From IMG/VR virus record IMGVR_UViG_3300020450_000004, positions 1 to 37,485 of that record: DNA of 37,485 bases, one strand, 5' to 3'. Source of the DNA: a virus. Under the pieces are notes generated by a model that was not told where the DNA came from, ran no database searches, and saw only the letters and a program-made list of their open reading frames with translations. The position numbers and the translations under genes are program-made. Shown here piece by piece: positions 16,719 to 24,737 of this stretch (the first letter of the stretch is position 1; each line of letters opens with the position of its first letter).

Positions 16719-18435
16719 TCCAATTTTTTCCTACTTTAAGTTCTCCATCAAGTGGTACTCTCAACTTTAATTTGTCTTGAGTTAACTTAAAGATTTGTTT
16801 TGAGATTTCTTTAAATTGCTTCAGTTTATCTTCAGCAACAATGAACTGCATTTCATCGTGAATATGTAGAACCATTCCATAGTCTTTACCCCAAATAAAA
16901 CTAGCATCTTCTAATAGCTGATTCATTATAATAGTTCCTTGTTTCACAACAATACTTCCACCAGATTGTATTAAAGTATTTAGACTCGAATGTTCACCTC
17001 TTGGTGTAAGTTGTCTACCGTCAAGACCTCTTAAAAAACCTTTTGTTCTGACTGCATTGATTACATTATCTTTTAAGGTTACCAAAGCTGGAATGTTTTT
17101 CTCCAGATTTTTTCTAATTCTCTTAACTTCACCAGCATCTTTTGAAATAATCTCACCAATTTTTTTATCACCAGCTCCATAGATATAAGAAAAGATAAAT
17201 TTCTTACTATCTGTTCTGCTACTGAGTCCAAGTGCTTTTTGATTTTCTGAGTGTAAATCTTTTTCAAGGAGTTTGTTAATAAAGCTACCCCCATCAAGAG
17301 GAGATAAGTAATGACCAGTAATACGAAGCTCCAAGTTACTGAAATCAATGCCACACATAACCATACTATTAGGAGCATAAAAGAGAGAACGAATCTCTTT
17401 ACCGTAAGGTAAATTTGCTGAAGTCGTTTGCCCAAGATTGGGAGAATGGTGGGTGCATCTACCAGTGATTGCACCATTCGTAATAATTTTTCCATATACT
17501 TTTCCTTTCTTTTCAATTTTTAAATAACCTTGATCACCATCTGCAATTTGTCCCAACCTTTTCTGTAACATAAAATGTTCAGCTAAAAGTTTTGCTTCTG
17601 GATATTTTAGTTGTTTTAATATTCTCTCATTTATTTCTGGTTTACCAGTAGGAGTGAATAATAATGGTTTCCAATTATACTTCTCAATAAGTCTACTTGA
17701 AATTTGTTCTCTAGAACTTGGATTAAAAATTTCTATTTTATCTTTGAGTGGTTTGTTAGTTTTCTCTGATATTCTTTTTATTATTTTTTCTGGAAAAGAT
17801 TTTCTTAATTCTTTATCTATCTTCACAACTTTTTTTAATAATTCTTTTTGCAGTTTCTTAGCTTCATTCACATCAAAATTAACACCAAGTCTTTCTTGTT
17901 TTCTAATCCAATGTGCAAACTGATGCTCTAATTCTATTGCTTGACTTGAATACCTTTTGTTCTGTAAATGTTTATATAATTGTAAAGTAATTTTATTATC
18001 ATTCTCACAATACTCTTGCATCTCTGGAGTCCATTTATCGAATCCATTAATGTTAAGATACTCACCTTTATGTTGTCCTAACCTATGTCCCCAAGCTTCT
18101 AGACTATGCTTACCAAACAATCTGCTAGGTATTTTTTTAAACTCTAAATCTTTATCAAATAAATTAGAATAGATTAATCTTGACACAATTAAGGTATCAA
18201 ATAGTTCTGCTTTTATTTCAATGTCATATAGCTTTTCAATAACTGGAATATCAAAACCTTGTATGTTGTGACCTACAAGTAAGTCAGCTTTAGATATTAA
18301 TTTAACACCGTCATCAATGTTATCTGGAGTAAATGAATAAACCTTTTGTGTATCTAAATCTTCAGCGACAATAGAAAAAATTTTTGTTACTTCCTCGAGT
18401 AAACCATTTGTTTCTATATCAAATACTAATTTCAT
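16705..18435 (-). CDS. Family A DNA polymerase (T7 gp5-like)
   Basis: A protein of 576 aa (T7 gp5 is 704 aa; shorter forms are usual in marine relatives). The N-terminal 3'-5' exonuclease is intact: D6 and E8 (VFDIETNG), a GFDIP block near residue 119 and a YCENDNKIT block near residue 142. Polymerase motif A is GIDFSNLELRITG, motif B is KKFIFSYIYGAGDKKIG and motif C is VLHIHDEMQF. It replicates the phage genome with the primase-helicase and SSB. The deficit against T7 lies between the exonuclease and fingers, so a long thioredoxin-binding loop is probably absent. Its ATG overlaps the previous stop as ATGA. Confidence 0.97.
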   Translation of the reverse strand: MKLVFDIETNGLLEEVTKIFSIVAEDLDTQKVYSFTPDNIDDGVKLISKADLLVGHNIQGFDIPVIEKLYDIEIKAELFDTLIVSRLIYSNLFDKDLEFKKIPSRLFGKHSLEAWGHRLGQHKGEYLNINGFDKWTPEMQEYCENDNKITLQLYKHLQNKRYSSQAIELEHQFAHWIRKQERLGVNFDVNEAKKLQKELLKKVVKIDKELRKSFPEKIIKRISEKTNKPLKDKIEIFNPSSREQISSRLIEKYNWKPLLFTPTGKPEINERILKQLKYPEAKLLAEHFMLQKRLGQIADGDQGYLKIEKKGKVYGKIITNGAITGRCTHHSPNLGQTTSANLPYGKEIRSLFYAPNSMVMCGIDFSNLELRITGHYLSPLDGGSFINKLLEKDLHSENQKALGLSSRTDSKKFIFSYIYGAGDKKIGEIISKDAGEVKRIRKNLEKNIPALVTLKDNVINAVRTKGFLRGLDGRQLTPRGEHSSLNTLIQSGGSIVVKQGTIIMNQLLEDASFIWGKDYGMVLHIHDEMQFIVAEDKLKQFKEISKQIFKLTQDKLKLRVPLDGELKVGKNWSETH

Positions 18436-18701
18436 TGCACCACCACTATTCTTATTTTGCCAACACTAGGTACATATTCAAACAAACTACCTAAAGCATT
18501 TGCTAGAATAATCTGAGTATCAACATCTCTTGTTAATATTACTGGAATCACATTCTTATGTTTTATTGTTAGATAAACTGAATCCATTATTGTTATGAAA
18601 ACTTCTTGAATATACTTCTTATCTCTCTTACTAAAATTTTTATATTCTTCTTTATCTACAAGATAAGCCATAATCAATTTCTTTAATTTTCTTTTGTCCA
18701 T
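18432..18701 (-). CDS. Hypothetical protein, 89 aa
   Basis: Not recognised. It is 89 aa with a basic helical N-terminus (MDKRKLKKLIMAYLVDKEEY) and a hydrophobic beta-rich C-terminal half containing NVIPVILTRDVDTQIILANALG. There is no clear membrane segment. It is coupled on both sides, overlapping the primase-helicase end by 19 nt and the polymerase start by 4 nt. This placement suggests a small partner of the replication machinery. Confidence 0.6.
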   Translation of the reverse strand: MDKRKLKKLIMAYLVDKEEYKNFSKRDKKYIQEVFITIMDSVYLTIKHKNVIPVILTRDVDTQIILANALGSLFEYVPSVGKIRIVVVQ

Positions 18702-20323
18702 TTTTCAGTGAGTCTATTAGTTGATTCATTCCAAACTAAAGTTGTTGCATAACCAATCGTTCCACAAAACCTATTTTTGAGAACCCTCACTGTCATATCT
18801 GTACTTACATCATCTGATTCTTGTCTTCTTGATAAGGATATAATACCGTCACTTAGTTGTGCCAAACTTTGACTACCTCTTAAATGACTAAGACTTACTT
18901 GAACTTCTCCACTCTCGTGACCTTTATTACCGTCTAATCTTTTTAAATGACTAACAAGAAAAAGACATATCTTTAACTCTTCTACTAATTTTCTAAGTGA
19001 AGTCATTGTATTATCTATAAGTCTTCTTTCATCTCCCTCACTTAAACCAGATATAACTATAGAAATATGGTCTAAGAAAATGTATTCACAACCCAGACCT
19101 TGAACCATATATCTAATTCTATTCATTAAATCATCTGAATCTGTTGAACCCCAATGGTCATAAAAACAAACATTATTAGAAACCTTTTCCCAAGCTTCAA
19201 TCATTTCTTTTTTTGTACATATTTTTCTAACCTCTGGTAAATGTATTGGCTTTTCCATCTCAATAGCAACAAGTCCTCTGATACTTCTTTGTACTGATTC
19301 CTCTAATGCTATGTAACCAACCTTTTTATTTTTCTTAATTAAATAGTAAGCAAGTTCTCTACATACTTGACTCTTACCAGTACCAGTTCCAGCACATATA
19401 AGATTTAGTTCTGACTTTCTTATTCCTTTTAATTTATTATTTAAACCATTCCAACCATAAGGAATTGCATCAACTAAATCATCTTGTAATAAAATATTTT
19501 TTGTGTCAGCTCCAAGAATAATACCTTGAGGTGTAAAAGTTTTAGCTTCAAAGATACCATCTATAATTTTATTCTCTTTACCTTTTACTAATAATTCATT
19601 TGCATCTTTACCTTGCAGTGTAGCAATCTTACCTTTTCTTACTGGAAGAACACTGGCACAATCTCTACTAGTTGCTATACCAACTTCATCATTATCGAAA
19701 CATAATATTATTTCATCAAACTTAGCTATCCATTGGAGTTCTTTTAATATAAATTTTTTAGCTGAACCAACACCAGATGGAATTGAAACTACTGGGTATC
19801 TATGCTTTTGTATTTGTGAAATTGACATAGCATCTAATTCCCCCTCTGTAATAATTAATTTTTTACCACCATCTCTCCAGTTCTGTTGACCAAACAATGT
19901 TACATTTTGAAAGTCACCTATCCACTTAAATGCTTTGTTTGGGTATCTCAAATGTTGAGCTACTATCTTATGTTCACTATTATAATAGTTAGCAATATGA
20001 ACTGCTTTACCGTTTTCTTTACCAACTTGATAATTAAAAAACTTACAAGTTTCTTCATTGATTCTTCTCTTCATCAAGTTGTCATATTCACCAGATAAAA
20101 ATTCTTTGTTTACTTGTTTGACTATAGGTTTCACTTGTTCCTCATTGTCTGTATCATTCTGAAAGTCATTACAACCAAAACAGTAAGAATGATATTTGCC
20201 GTTGTTATGTACATAGAGTGCCTTGTTATCTCTTGACCCACACTTTTCACAAGGAAGATGTTTAACAAATTTACTTTCCTTGTTTATGGTGTCTATCGTA
20301 GTCATAATTAGGTATCTGTTCAT
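18683..20323 (-). CDS. Primase-helicase (T7 gp4-like)
   Basis: A protein of 546 aa (T7 gp4 is 566 aa). The zinc-binding domain shows C25, C28, C48 and C51. A TOPRIM primase core follows (IITEGELDAMS, then ILCFDNDEVG). The helicase domain has Walker A (CAGTGTGKSQVCR), Walker B (YIFLDHIS) and a SHLRGSQSLAQLSDGII block typical of hexameric DnaB-like helicases. It unwinds DNA and makes primers at the fork. The annotated ATG lies inside the amidase gene; a second ATG at 20305 is equally possible, as neither has a clear ribosome site. Confidence 0.96.
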   Translation of the reverse strand: MNRYLIMTTIDTINKESKFVKHLPCEKCGSRDNKALYVHNNGKYHSYCFGCNDFQNDTDNEEQVKPIVKQVNKEFLSGEYDNLMKRRINEETCKFFNYQVGKENGKAVHIANYYNSEHKIVAQHLRYPNKAFKWIGDFQNVTLFGQQNWRDGGKKLIITEGELDAMSISQIQKHRYPVVSIPSGVGSAKKFILKELQWIAKFDEIILCFDNDEVGIATSRDCASVLPVRKGKIATLQGKDANELLVKGKENKIIDGIFEAKTFTPQGIILGADTKNILLQDDLVDAIPYGWNGLNNKLKGIRKSELNLICAGTGTGKSQVCRELAYYLIKKNKKVGYIALEESVQRSIRGLVAIEMEKPIHLPEVRKICTKKEMIEAWEKVSNNVCFYDHWGSTDSDDLMNRIRYMVQGLGCEYIFLDHISIVISGLSEGDERRLIDNTMTSLRKLVEELKICLFLVSHLKRLDGNKGHESGEVQVSLSHLRGSQSLAQLSDGIISLSRRQESDDVSTDMTVRVLKNRFCGTIGYATTLVWNESTNRLTEKWTKEN

Positions 20324-20735
20324 TTATCAAAAATTCATCTACATCAAAATTAGGACAAGTTTTTATATCTGATAAATGATAATGTCCCAGAATTTTAGCA
20401 TTAGGATATTTAATTGCTAATCTTTCTAATTCTTTCTTGAGTGCTTCCCACTGTTCAGCAGTAAAGTTATCTTCTGGTTCTTTATAATTTTCTTCTTTGC
20501 TACCACCTATTAAACAAACTGATGTTGAGATATTGTTATATCCTTTACAATGAGCTTGAACTTCATCATCTTCTCTTCCTCTCTCAATCTCACCGTTTCT
20601 TTTTATGACTGTTGCATAACCTACTTTTATAAAACCTCTTTCTCTATGCCACCTATCGATTTCTTTTACTCCTATATCTTGAGATGGTCTTGTTGCACTG
20701 CAATGAACAACAATAAATTTAGTTTCATATCTCAT
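20271..20735 (-). CDS. N-acetylmuramoyl-L-alanine amidase (T7 lysozyme, gp3.5-like)
   Basis: A protein of 154 aa (T7 lysozyme is 151 aa). Conserved blocks are IVVHCSATRPSQ (zinc-ligand H11), a VGYATVI block (Y40, matching catalytic Tyr46 of T7), QAHCKGYNN, and GHYHLSDIKTCPNF with K125 and C127 matching T7 Lys128 and Cys130. It cuts the amide bond in peptidoglycan for lysis. In T7 the same protein binds and restrains the phage RNA polymerase through its extreme N-terminus; here the N-terminus is about six residues shorter, so that function is uncertain. AAGGAG lies upstream and the start follows the endonuclease stop directly. Confidence 0.95.
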   Translation of the reverse strand: MRYETKFIVVHCSATRPSQDIGVKEIDRWHRERGFIKVGYATVIKRNGEIERGREDDEVQAHCKGYNNISTSVCLIGGSKEENYKEPEDNFTAEQWEALKKELERLAIKYPNAKILGHYHLSDIKTCPNFDVDEFLINEQIPNYDYDRHHKQGK

Positions 20736-21182
20736 TTACTTCTCCTTTGCATTTAAACTTTTAATTTCTTTAATCCATTTTTTAGGAAACAATTCTTTTG
20801 TTGAATGAATGCAGTGGTATTCAAAACCATAGTGATTACACCAATCACCGTAAGTTGTTTTAGATTTCTTTCCTATTTTAATTTTGCTATTAGAAAATAT
20901 AAACCTAACTTTGATGTTATCATACTGCTCCTTGATTATTCTGTGCTTCTTTCTGTCAGAAGTTAGGAATCTTCCTTTAGCTTCTATAAAGATAGCTTGT
21001 CCCAAGTCATCAGTATAATTAAACACAAAGTCAGGTCTATAAAATCTTTTTTGAGCTGGTTGCATAAAATAAATTTTTGCACCCTCATAACTAAAATCTA
21101 ATTTCTTAGACTTCAGAAATTTATAGAGGTCTTTTTCCAACCCACTTTTAAGATTTGGTTTGCTAGAAGTCAGCTTCATCAT
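20736..21182 (-). CDS. Endonuclease I, Holliday-junction resolvase (T7 gp3-like)
   Basis: A protein of 148 aa (T7 is 149 aa). Catalytic residues align with T7 endonuclease I: E16 (SGLEKDL), E33 (SYEGAK), D51 (YRPDFVF), E67 and K69 (IFIEAKG). The C-terminal blocks RKKHRIIKEQ and TTYGDWCNHYGF also match. In T7 it resolves branched DNA and degrades host DNA for nucleotide supply. It overlaps the end of the SSB gene by 20 nt. Confidence 0.96.
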   Translation of the reverse strand: MMKLTSSKPNLKSGLEKDLYKFLKSKKLDFSYEGAKIYFMQPAQKRFYRPDFVFNYTDDLGQAIFIEAKGRFLTSDRKKHRIIKEQYDNIKVRFIFSNSKIKIGKKSKTTYGDWCNHYGFEYHCIHSTKELFPKKWIKEIKSLNAKEK

Positions 21183-21738
21183 TTACTGTTACTTCTTGCT
21201 CTTCATCAAGAGAGAAGCCATCTAGTTTATCTAGTAGGTTATCTCCTTGTGAACTTGCATATTCTTTTAACTCGACAACTTGTACTATTCTTGGTTGTAG
21301 AGTTACACCAGAACCTATTGCTGGGGAATAATACTTTTTAGCTAAGTAAACCAATCTAATTTTAGAACCATTGCCAATCATCTTATCCATTGGTATTGGA
21401 TTTTTTTGAGAGTCTAATATTCTGATTCTCCTCTCATATCTTTGATCAGTCTTGCTATTGATTCCACTAGCTTTAACCTTAAAATTAAATATAACATTGT
21501 CCCCATCTTCCTTATACGGTGGTGGAGCTTCCTTTATATTCTTACCTTGATTGCTATTTTTAGCATCATTAAGAGAGTCAACTAGGGCTGACTTAATATC
21601 ATTCAGCATATCAGTTGCTTCTGTTTTTTTAACTTTTAACTTACAAGTATAAACACCGTCTTTATCGAACTTAGTGTCAGCTACTTGAAGTCTAGGATAA
21701 ATAGCTTCTCCTAATGAACTTACTTTTAGTTCTTCCAT
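21163..21738 (-). CDS. Single-stranded DNA-binding protein (T7 gp2.5-like)
   Basis: A protein of 191 aa (T7 gp2.5 is 232 aa). An OB-fold-like body ends in a strongly acidic tail whose last residue is Phe (EEQEVTVNDEADF). T7 gp2.5 likewise needs an acidic tail with a terminal Phe to contact polymerase and helicase. The core pattern with GDNVIFNFKVKASG and GSKIRLVYLAKKYYSPAIGSG is typical of podoviral SSBs. It is the first gene after the RNA polymerase and sits behind the promoter at 21761-21780. AAAGGAG precedes the ATG. Confidence 0.93.
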   Translation of the reverse strand: MEELKVSSLGEAIYPRLQVADTKFDKDGVYTCKLKVKKTEATDMLNDIKSALVDSLNDAKNSNQGKNIKEAPPPYKEDGDNVIFNFKVKASGINSKTDQRYERRIRILDSQKNPIPMDKMIGNGSKIRLVYLAKKYYSPAIGSGVTLQPRIVQVVELKEYASSQGDNLLDKLDGFSLDEEQEVTVNDEADF

Positions 21739-21760
21739 AAGTTAATACTCCTTTCTTTAA

Positions 21761-21780
21761 GTATATCTATAGTGTCACTT
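21761..21780 (-). promoter_or_regulatory. SP6-like phage RNA polymerase promoter for the replication block
   Basis: The minus strand reads AAGTGACACTATAGATATAC. The core GTGACACTATAG is identical to that of the Salmonella phage SP6 promoter. It overlaps the stop codon of the RNA polymerase gene and lies 23 nt before the SSB start codon. This is the strongest member of the family in this genome. Confidence 0.85.
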
Positions 21781-23453
21781 TATATGCAGAAGAACTCAGA
21801 TTGCAGAACATCATCTAATTTAAGAGTACCTTGCTTTGGCATCTCTGGAAATCTTTTCTTGTTCTTATCACTAAGCATATCATACATATAAGTAGACCAT
21901 TGTTTCAGCAAATCTTCTGAGTACAAATCAATAAAAGATTCTCTTAAAGATTTTGCCATTATGTGATAGTCACTAGCAACAACACCAAATGAATCGTGTA
22001 TAATACTAAAACTATCAACACCTCTTTCACTTGCCATAACTACTGACTTCATAAGAAGACAAGCATCTATGGAATGAATTAGATTAGGAGCTACTGATTG
22101 TGCCGTAGCTCTGGGACAAATATTTTTTGTTTCTCTTTGTATAGAAACTTTAATAATACTATCACCCATTTTTGTTTTAACTCTTTTGTTTTCCATTTTA
22201 TAATTTAACATTTGAACTGGAGCATTCAGTGGAGTTATCCAAGTCACTGGTAAATTTTCTGAAGCAACTAATCTAGAAATTGTTTGCACATACTTCATAA
22301 CTTTCCTAGCTCCCACAACAATCTCACCAATACTATCCCAAACTATTGGTGTTAAATATTGTGTAGCTTTGAATAAATTATCATTGAATGGGTTTATTTT
22401 ACCTTTTTCTTTTTGTTGTTTAAGAACTTCATCTTCTAAATATTGTCTACAACTATACTTGGTAAGACCATAAGGTAAACACATTGTAGATTTCTTACAT
22501 ATCTTTCTATCGATACCCCAAGCTAACCAAAGAGAAGCTATCTTTTCACTTTTCTTTTTTAACAATTTAGCTTTTACTTTCTCTGCAATCATTCCATAAA
22601 CATCTTGAGGTTTACTATCTGGTATTAGGTTTGTTGCTTTACCACCAATCTCATCTCTTAACATAGCTGAGTAATGTTGAAGTCCACTGTTACTACAATC
22701 AGCTTGTATTGGTATTGATGAAATAAATTGTAATGAAAATTTTTCTTCAGCTAATTTTTTATATTCATTACACCAAGAATAAAAAGCAAAAGGTTTATCA
22801 GCAGAAGACCACCAGTTATCTTCAAGTGGATTCTTTGCCGTTGATATAATTCTTTGCTCATTATCATCAACCCATTTAAGTCTTGTATCTAAATCTTCTT
22901 TATCTGTTTCACCGTACAACCCAGCTCCAGCAATTTTTAATCTGTTTAATGCTTCCTCAGTTTTTAATCTTTTACCATATTTAAAAGTTAACAATGTCCT
23001 AGACCAATCAGCTCCTTGAGGATTTAACAAAGCTGGTTTAGGGTAGATTCTCCATCTAAAATCATATTGATGTGGGAAGTAACAACTCTTGTTCAGTAAC
23101 TTACTAGCTATCTGCATTATCTGATGGACTTGAATAAACTTAGATACTTCTTTATGTCTTTGTTTATAACAGTTGTTAGCTTTTCTTTTCCAATCTTTAA
23201 GAGCTTCCCTATCATTTTTTAAATCACCAATCTTAGGTGGTAACTCTATTGTGTCTGGATTCACTGGAAGATTGCCTAGTCTATAATTGTTTTTAAGACA
23301 AGTATGTATCAGTTTGTAAACATCTTGATTTATTATCCATTCAGTATTCTGAATTGTATTGATAGCTTTAAATATGATTGGCATAGAACCACTCATATTA
23401 TTAGCTTCTTCAAGTATGTTTCTTGTTCTTGTCTTTTGGAGATTGTAGTGCAT
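21780..23453 (-). CDS. Single-subunit RNA polymerase, C-terminal polymerase part (split gene)
   Basis: From the ATG at 23453 this gives 557 aa and contains the whole catalytic domain of a T7-type polymerase. Visible matches to T7 are D252 in IQADCSNSG (T7 Asp537), R316, K320 and Y328 in RKICKKSTMCLPYG (Arg627, Lys631, Tyr639) and H486-D487 in SIIHDSFG (His811-Asp812). The C-terminus DDVLQSEFFCI matches the T7 end (DILESDFAFA). AAGGA lies 8 nt before this ATG. The frame stays open upstream to 23513, overlapping the N-terminal ORF in the +1 frame. Either it is a separate subunit, or it is joined by +1 frameshift, or the split is a sequence error. It transcribes middle and late phage genes. Confidence 0.93.
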   Translation of the reverse strand: MHYNLQKTRTRNILEEANNMSGSMPIIFKAINTIQNTEWIINQDVYKLIHTCLKNNYRLGNLPVNPDTIELPPKIGDLKNDREALKDWKRKANNCYKQRHKEVSKFIQVHQIMQIASKLLNKSCYFPHQYDFRWRIYPKPALLNPQGADWSRTLLTFKYGKRLKTEEALNRLKIAGAGLYGETDKEDLDTRLKWVDDNEQRIISTAKNPLEDNWWSSADKPFAFYSWCNEYKKLAEEKFSLQFISSIPIQADCSNSGLQHYSAMLRDEIGGKATNLIPDSKPQDVYGMIAEKVKAKLLKKKSEKIASLWLAWGIDRKICKKSTMCLPYGLTKYSCRQYLEDEVLKQQKEKGKINPFNDNLFKATQYLTPIVWDSIGEIVVGARKVMKYVQTISRLVASENLPVTWITPLNAPVQMLNYKMENKRVKTKMGDSIIKVSIQRETKNICPRATAQSVAPNLIHSIDACLLMKSVVMASERGVDSFSIIHDSFGVVASDYHIMAKSLRESFIDLYSEDLLKQWSTYMYDMLSDKNKKRFPEMPKQGTLKLDDVLQSEFFCI

Positions 23454-24402
23454 TTGATATTTCCTTGAGGTTATTATTTTTATTATACTTTTTGCCGTAA
23501 TAACCACCATCAAAAAAGTTTGACCATTCTCTTGGTGGCATCAGCATTGGCATAAACTCTGGGTGTAATGCTTCATTAGACATATTGAAACTTTGAATAT
23601 CTTTTATTAATTTATTTGTAGCTTCAACATATTTAATTGATTTATTTCTTGCTACTTTTCTTGTGTTAGTTGTAACAAGACCTAATATACTTACAAGCTC
23701 GATACACTTTGTACCTAAATGAACTCTTTCTATCTTGTCCCATTTAGCAAACTCAAGATTAGCTTTGTTCATATAATAAACCCAAACATTTTTCTTGTAG
23801 ACATATTTGTTTTCAGTTAGGGGAATAGACTTAGAGCTACTCATTCTCTTTGCTATTTGTCTAAAACCTTTTGTGTCCTTGTTTTGAAATAATGTGATTC
23901 TTGCTTCCATCTCCAAACTATTTGCAATCTTAACTGACAATCTATTTAATGTTTGCCTATGAGATATACCGTCAATACAAGATTTTAATATAATTAAACT
24001 ACAGTTATCCCACTTGCTTGTATCATCTGACTTTAATTTTTTTGCATCAAAATATTTAGACTCTAAACATTGGCATATCAATTTAGAAGCAATTTGGTGT
24101 CTACCAGCTTCTCCACTAAGTGCTATCTTTATCCAATCATTTATTTGTTGACTGAGTATTGATACATATTTTTGTAGTAATAATATTCCAATAAGTGTTG
24201 TTGATTCTTGTTGTTTTGCTAAAGCATTTTTCCAAGTTCTTTGTGACCTATCGATACCACCCCTTAACATTTTGTCTTCCCAATCAAGTTCTTCTTGAAC
24301 TCTTTGAGTGTAATCATTTTTATCTTTAAACTTACCACCAACACCAACTCTTAAAAGTTCTGCCAGATGTTCATCTAAATCATCAAGATTGTGTCTTATC
24401 AT
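23410..24402 (-). CDS. Single-subunit RNA polymerase, N-terminal domain (split gene)
   Basis: A protein of 330 aa covering the T7 RNA polymerase N-terminal domain, which binds promoter and nascent RNA. Recognisable blocks are an ETQxR-like QRTWKNALAKQQESTT segment, GRHQIASKLI near residue 100, and the end block EFMPMLMPPREW then FDGGYYGKKYN, matching VVPPKPW and GGGYW of T7. It ends at 23410 in the wrong frame for the catalytic part. With a +1 shift near 23433-23493 the fused protein would be about 873 aa, against 883 in T7. AAGGAG precedes the ATG. The break lies near the T7 N-domain/polymerase boundary. Confidence 0.9.
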   Translation of the reverse strand: MIRHNLDDLDEHLAELLRVGVGGKFKDKNDYTQRVQEELDWEDKMLRGGIDRSQRTWKNALAKQQESTTLIGILLLQKYVSILSQQINDWIKIALSGEAGRHQIASKLICQCLESKYFDAKKLKSDDTSKWDNCSLIILKSCIDGISHRQTLNRLSVKIANSLEMEARITLFQNKDTKGFRQIAKRMSSSKSIPLTENKYVYKKNVWVYYMNKANLEFAKWDKIERVHLGTKCIELVSILGLVTTNTRKVARNKSIKYVEATNKLIKDIQSFNMSNEALHPEFMPMLMPPREWSNFFDGGYYGKKYNKNNNLKEISNALQSPKDKNKKHT

Positions 24403-24574
24403 ATATGCTCCTTAATTTAAGTTTTAGTTCTTTAATTTGTTCTGAGGTATTTCTACATTCTTTAATATCAAACCATCTATTATCATCTGACCATATCGAA
24501 TCTTCTAAAGTTTCAAATGCCCAAGATAACAATTCCATTTCTTTTTTGTTTAGTTGCATAGCCATCTCATACAT
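24383..24574 (-). CDS. Hypothetical protein before RNA polymerase, 63 aa
   Basis: Not recognised. I chose the ATG at 24574 because it overlaps the end of the 56-aa gene by 8 nt (coupled re-initiation); later ATGs at 24565 and 24559 are possible. The protein is helical and charged, with KKEMELLSWAFETLEDS and EQIKELKLKLRSIYD segments. It overlaps the RNA polymerase start by 20 nt, so its translation may feed the polymerase ribosome site. Confidence 0.55.
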   Translation of the reverse strand: MYEMAMQLNKKEMELLSWAFETLEDSIWSDDNRWFDIKECRNTSEQIKELKLKLRSIYDKTQS

Positions 24575-24737
24575 TAAAAAAGTAATCTGGATATCTAAAG
24601 TATTCGAGTAGCTCAATAATGAGTAAACCAAACAAAGCCAAAGCAATAAGAGTATGATAAATATTCCAAAGAATGTACTCTCTATCTTTACGGTTCAGTT
24701 TAAGAAATTTTTTTATTAATTGATTATTAAATTTCAT
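24567..24737 (-). CDS. Small single-span membrane protein, 56 aa
   Basis: This reading frame begins MKFNNQLIKKFLKLNRKDRE and carries one hydrophobic span (about residues 27-43, with HTLIALALFGLLIIELL), then a Tyr/Phe-rich tail. The ATG has AAAGGAG with ideal spacing and lies inside the last codons of the integrase gene (11-nt overlap). The next gene overlaps its end. Topology suggests a basic cytoplasmic N-terminus. The function is unknown; its place between integrase and polymerase suggests an early host-interaction protein. Confidence 0.65.
   Translation of the reverse strand: MKFNNQLIKKFLKLNRKDREYILWNIYHTLIALALFGLLIIELLEYFRYPDYFFNV

Noticed and set aside
16549-16770. CRISPR arrays, insertion sequences or host metabolic genes anywhere in the window
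   Set aside because: No spaced direct-repeat array, no transposase-like protein and no auxiliary metabolic gene was seen on either strand; the small ORF at these coordinates is only a shadow of the nuclease-like and polymerase genes.
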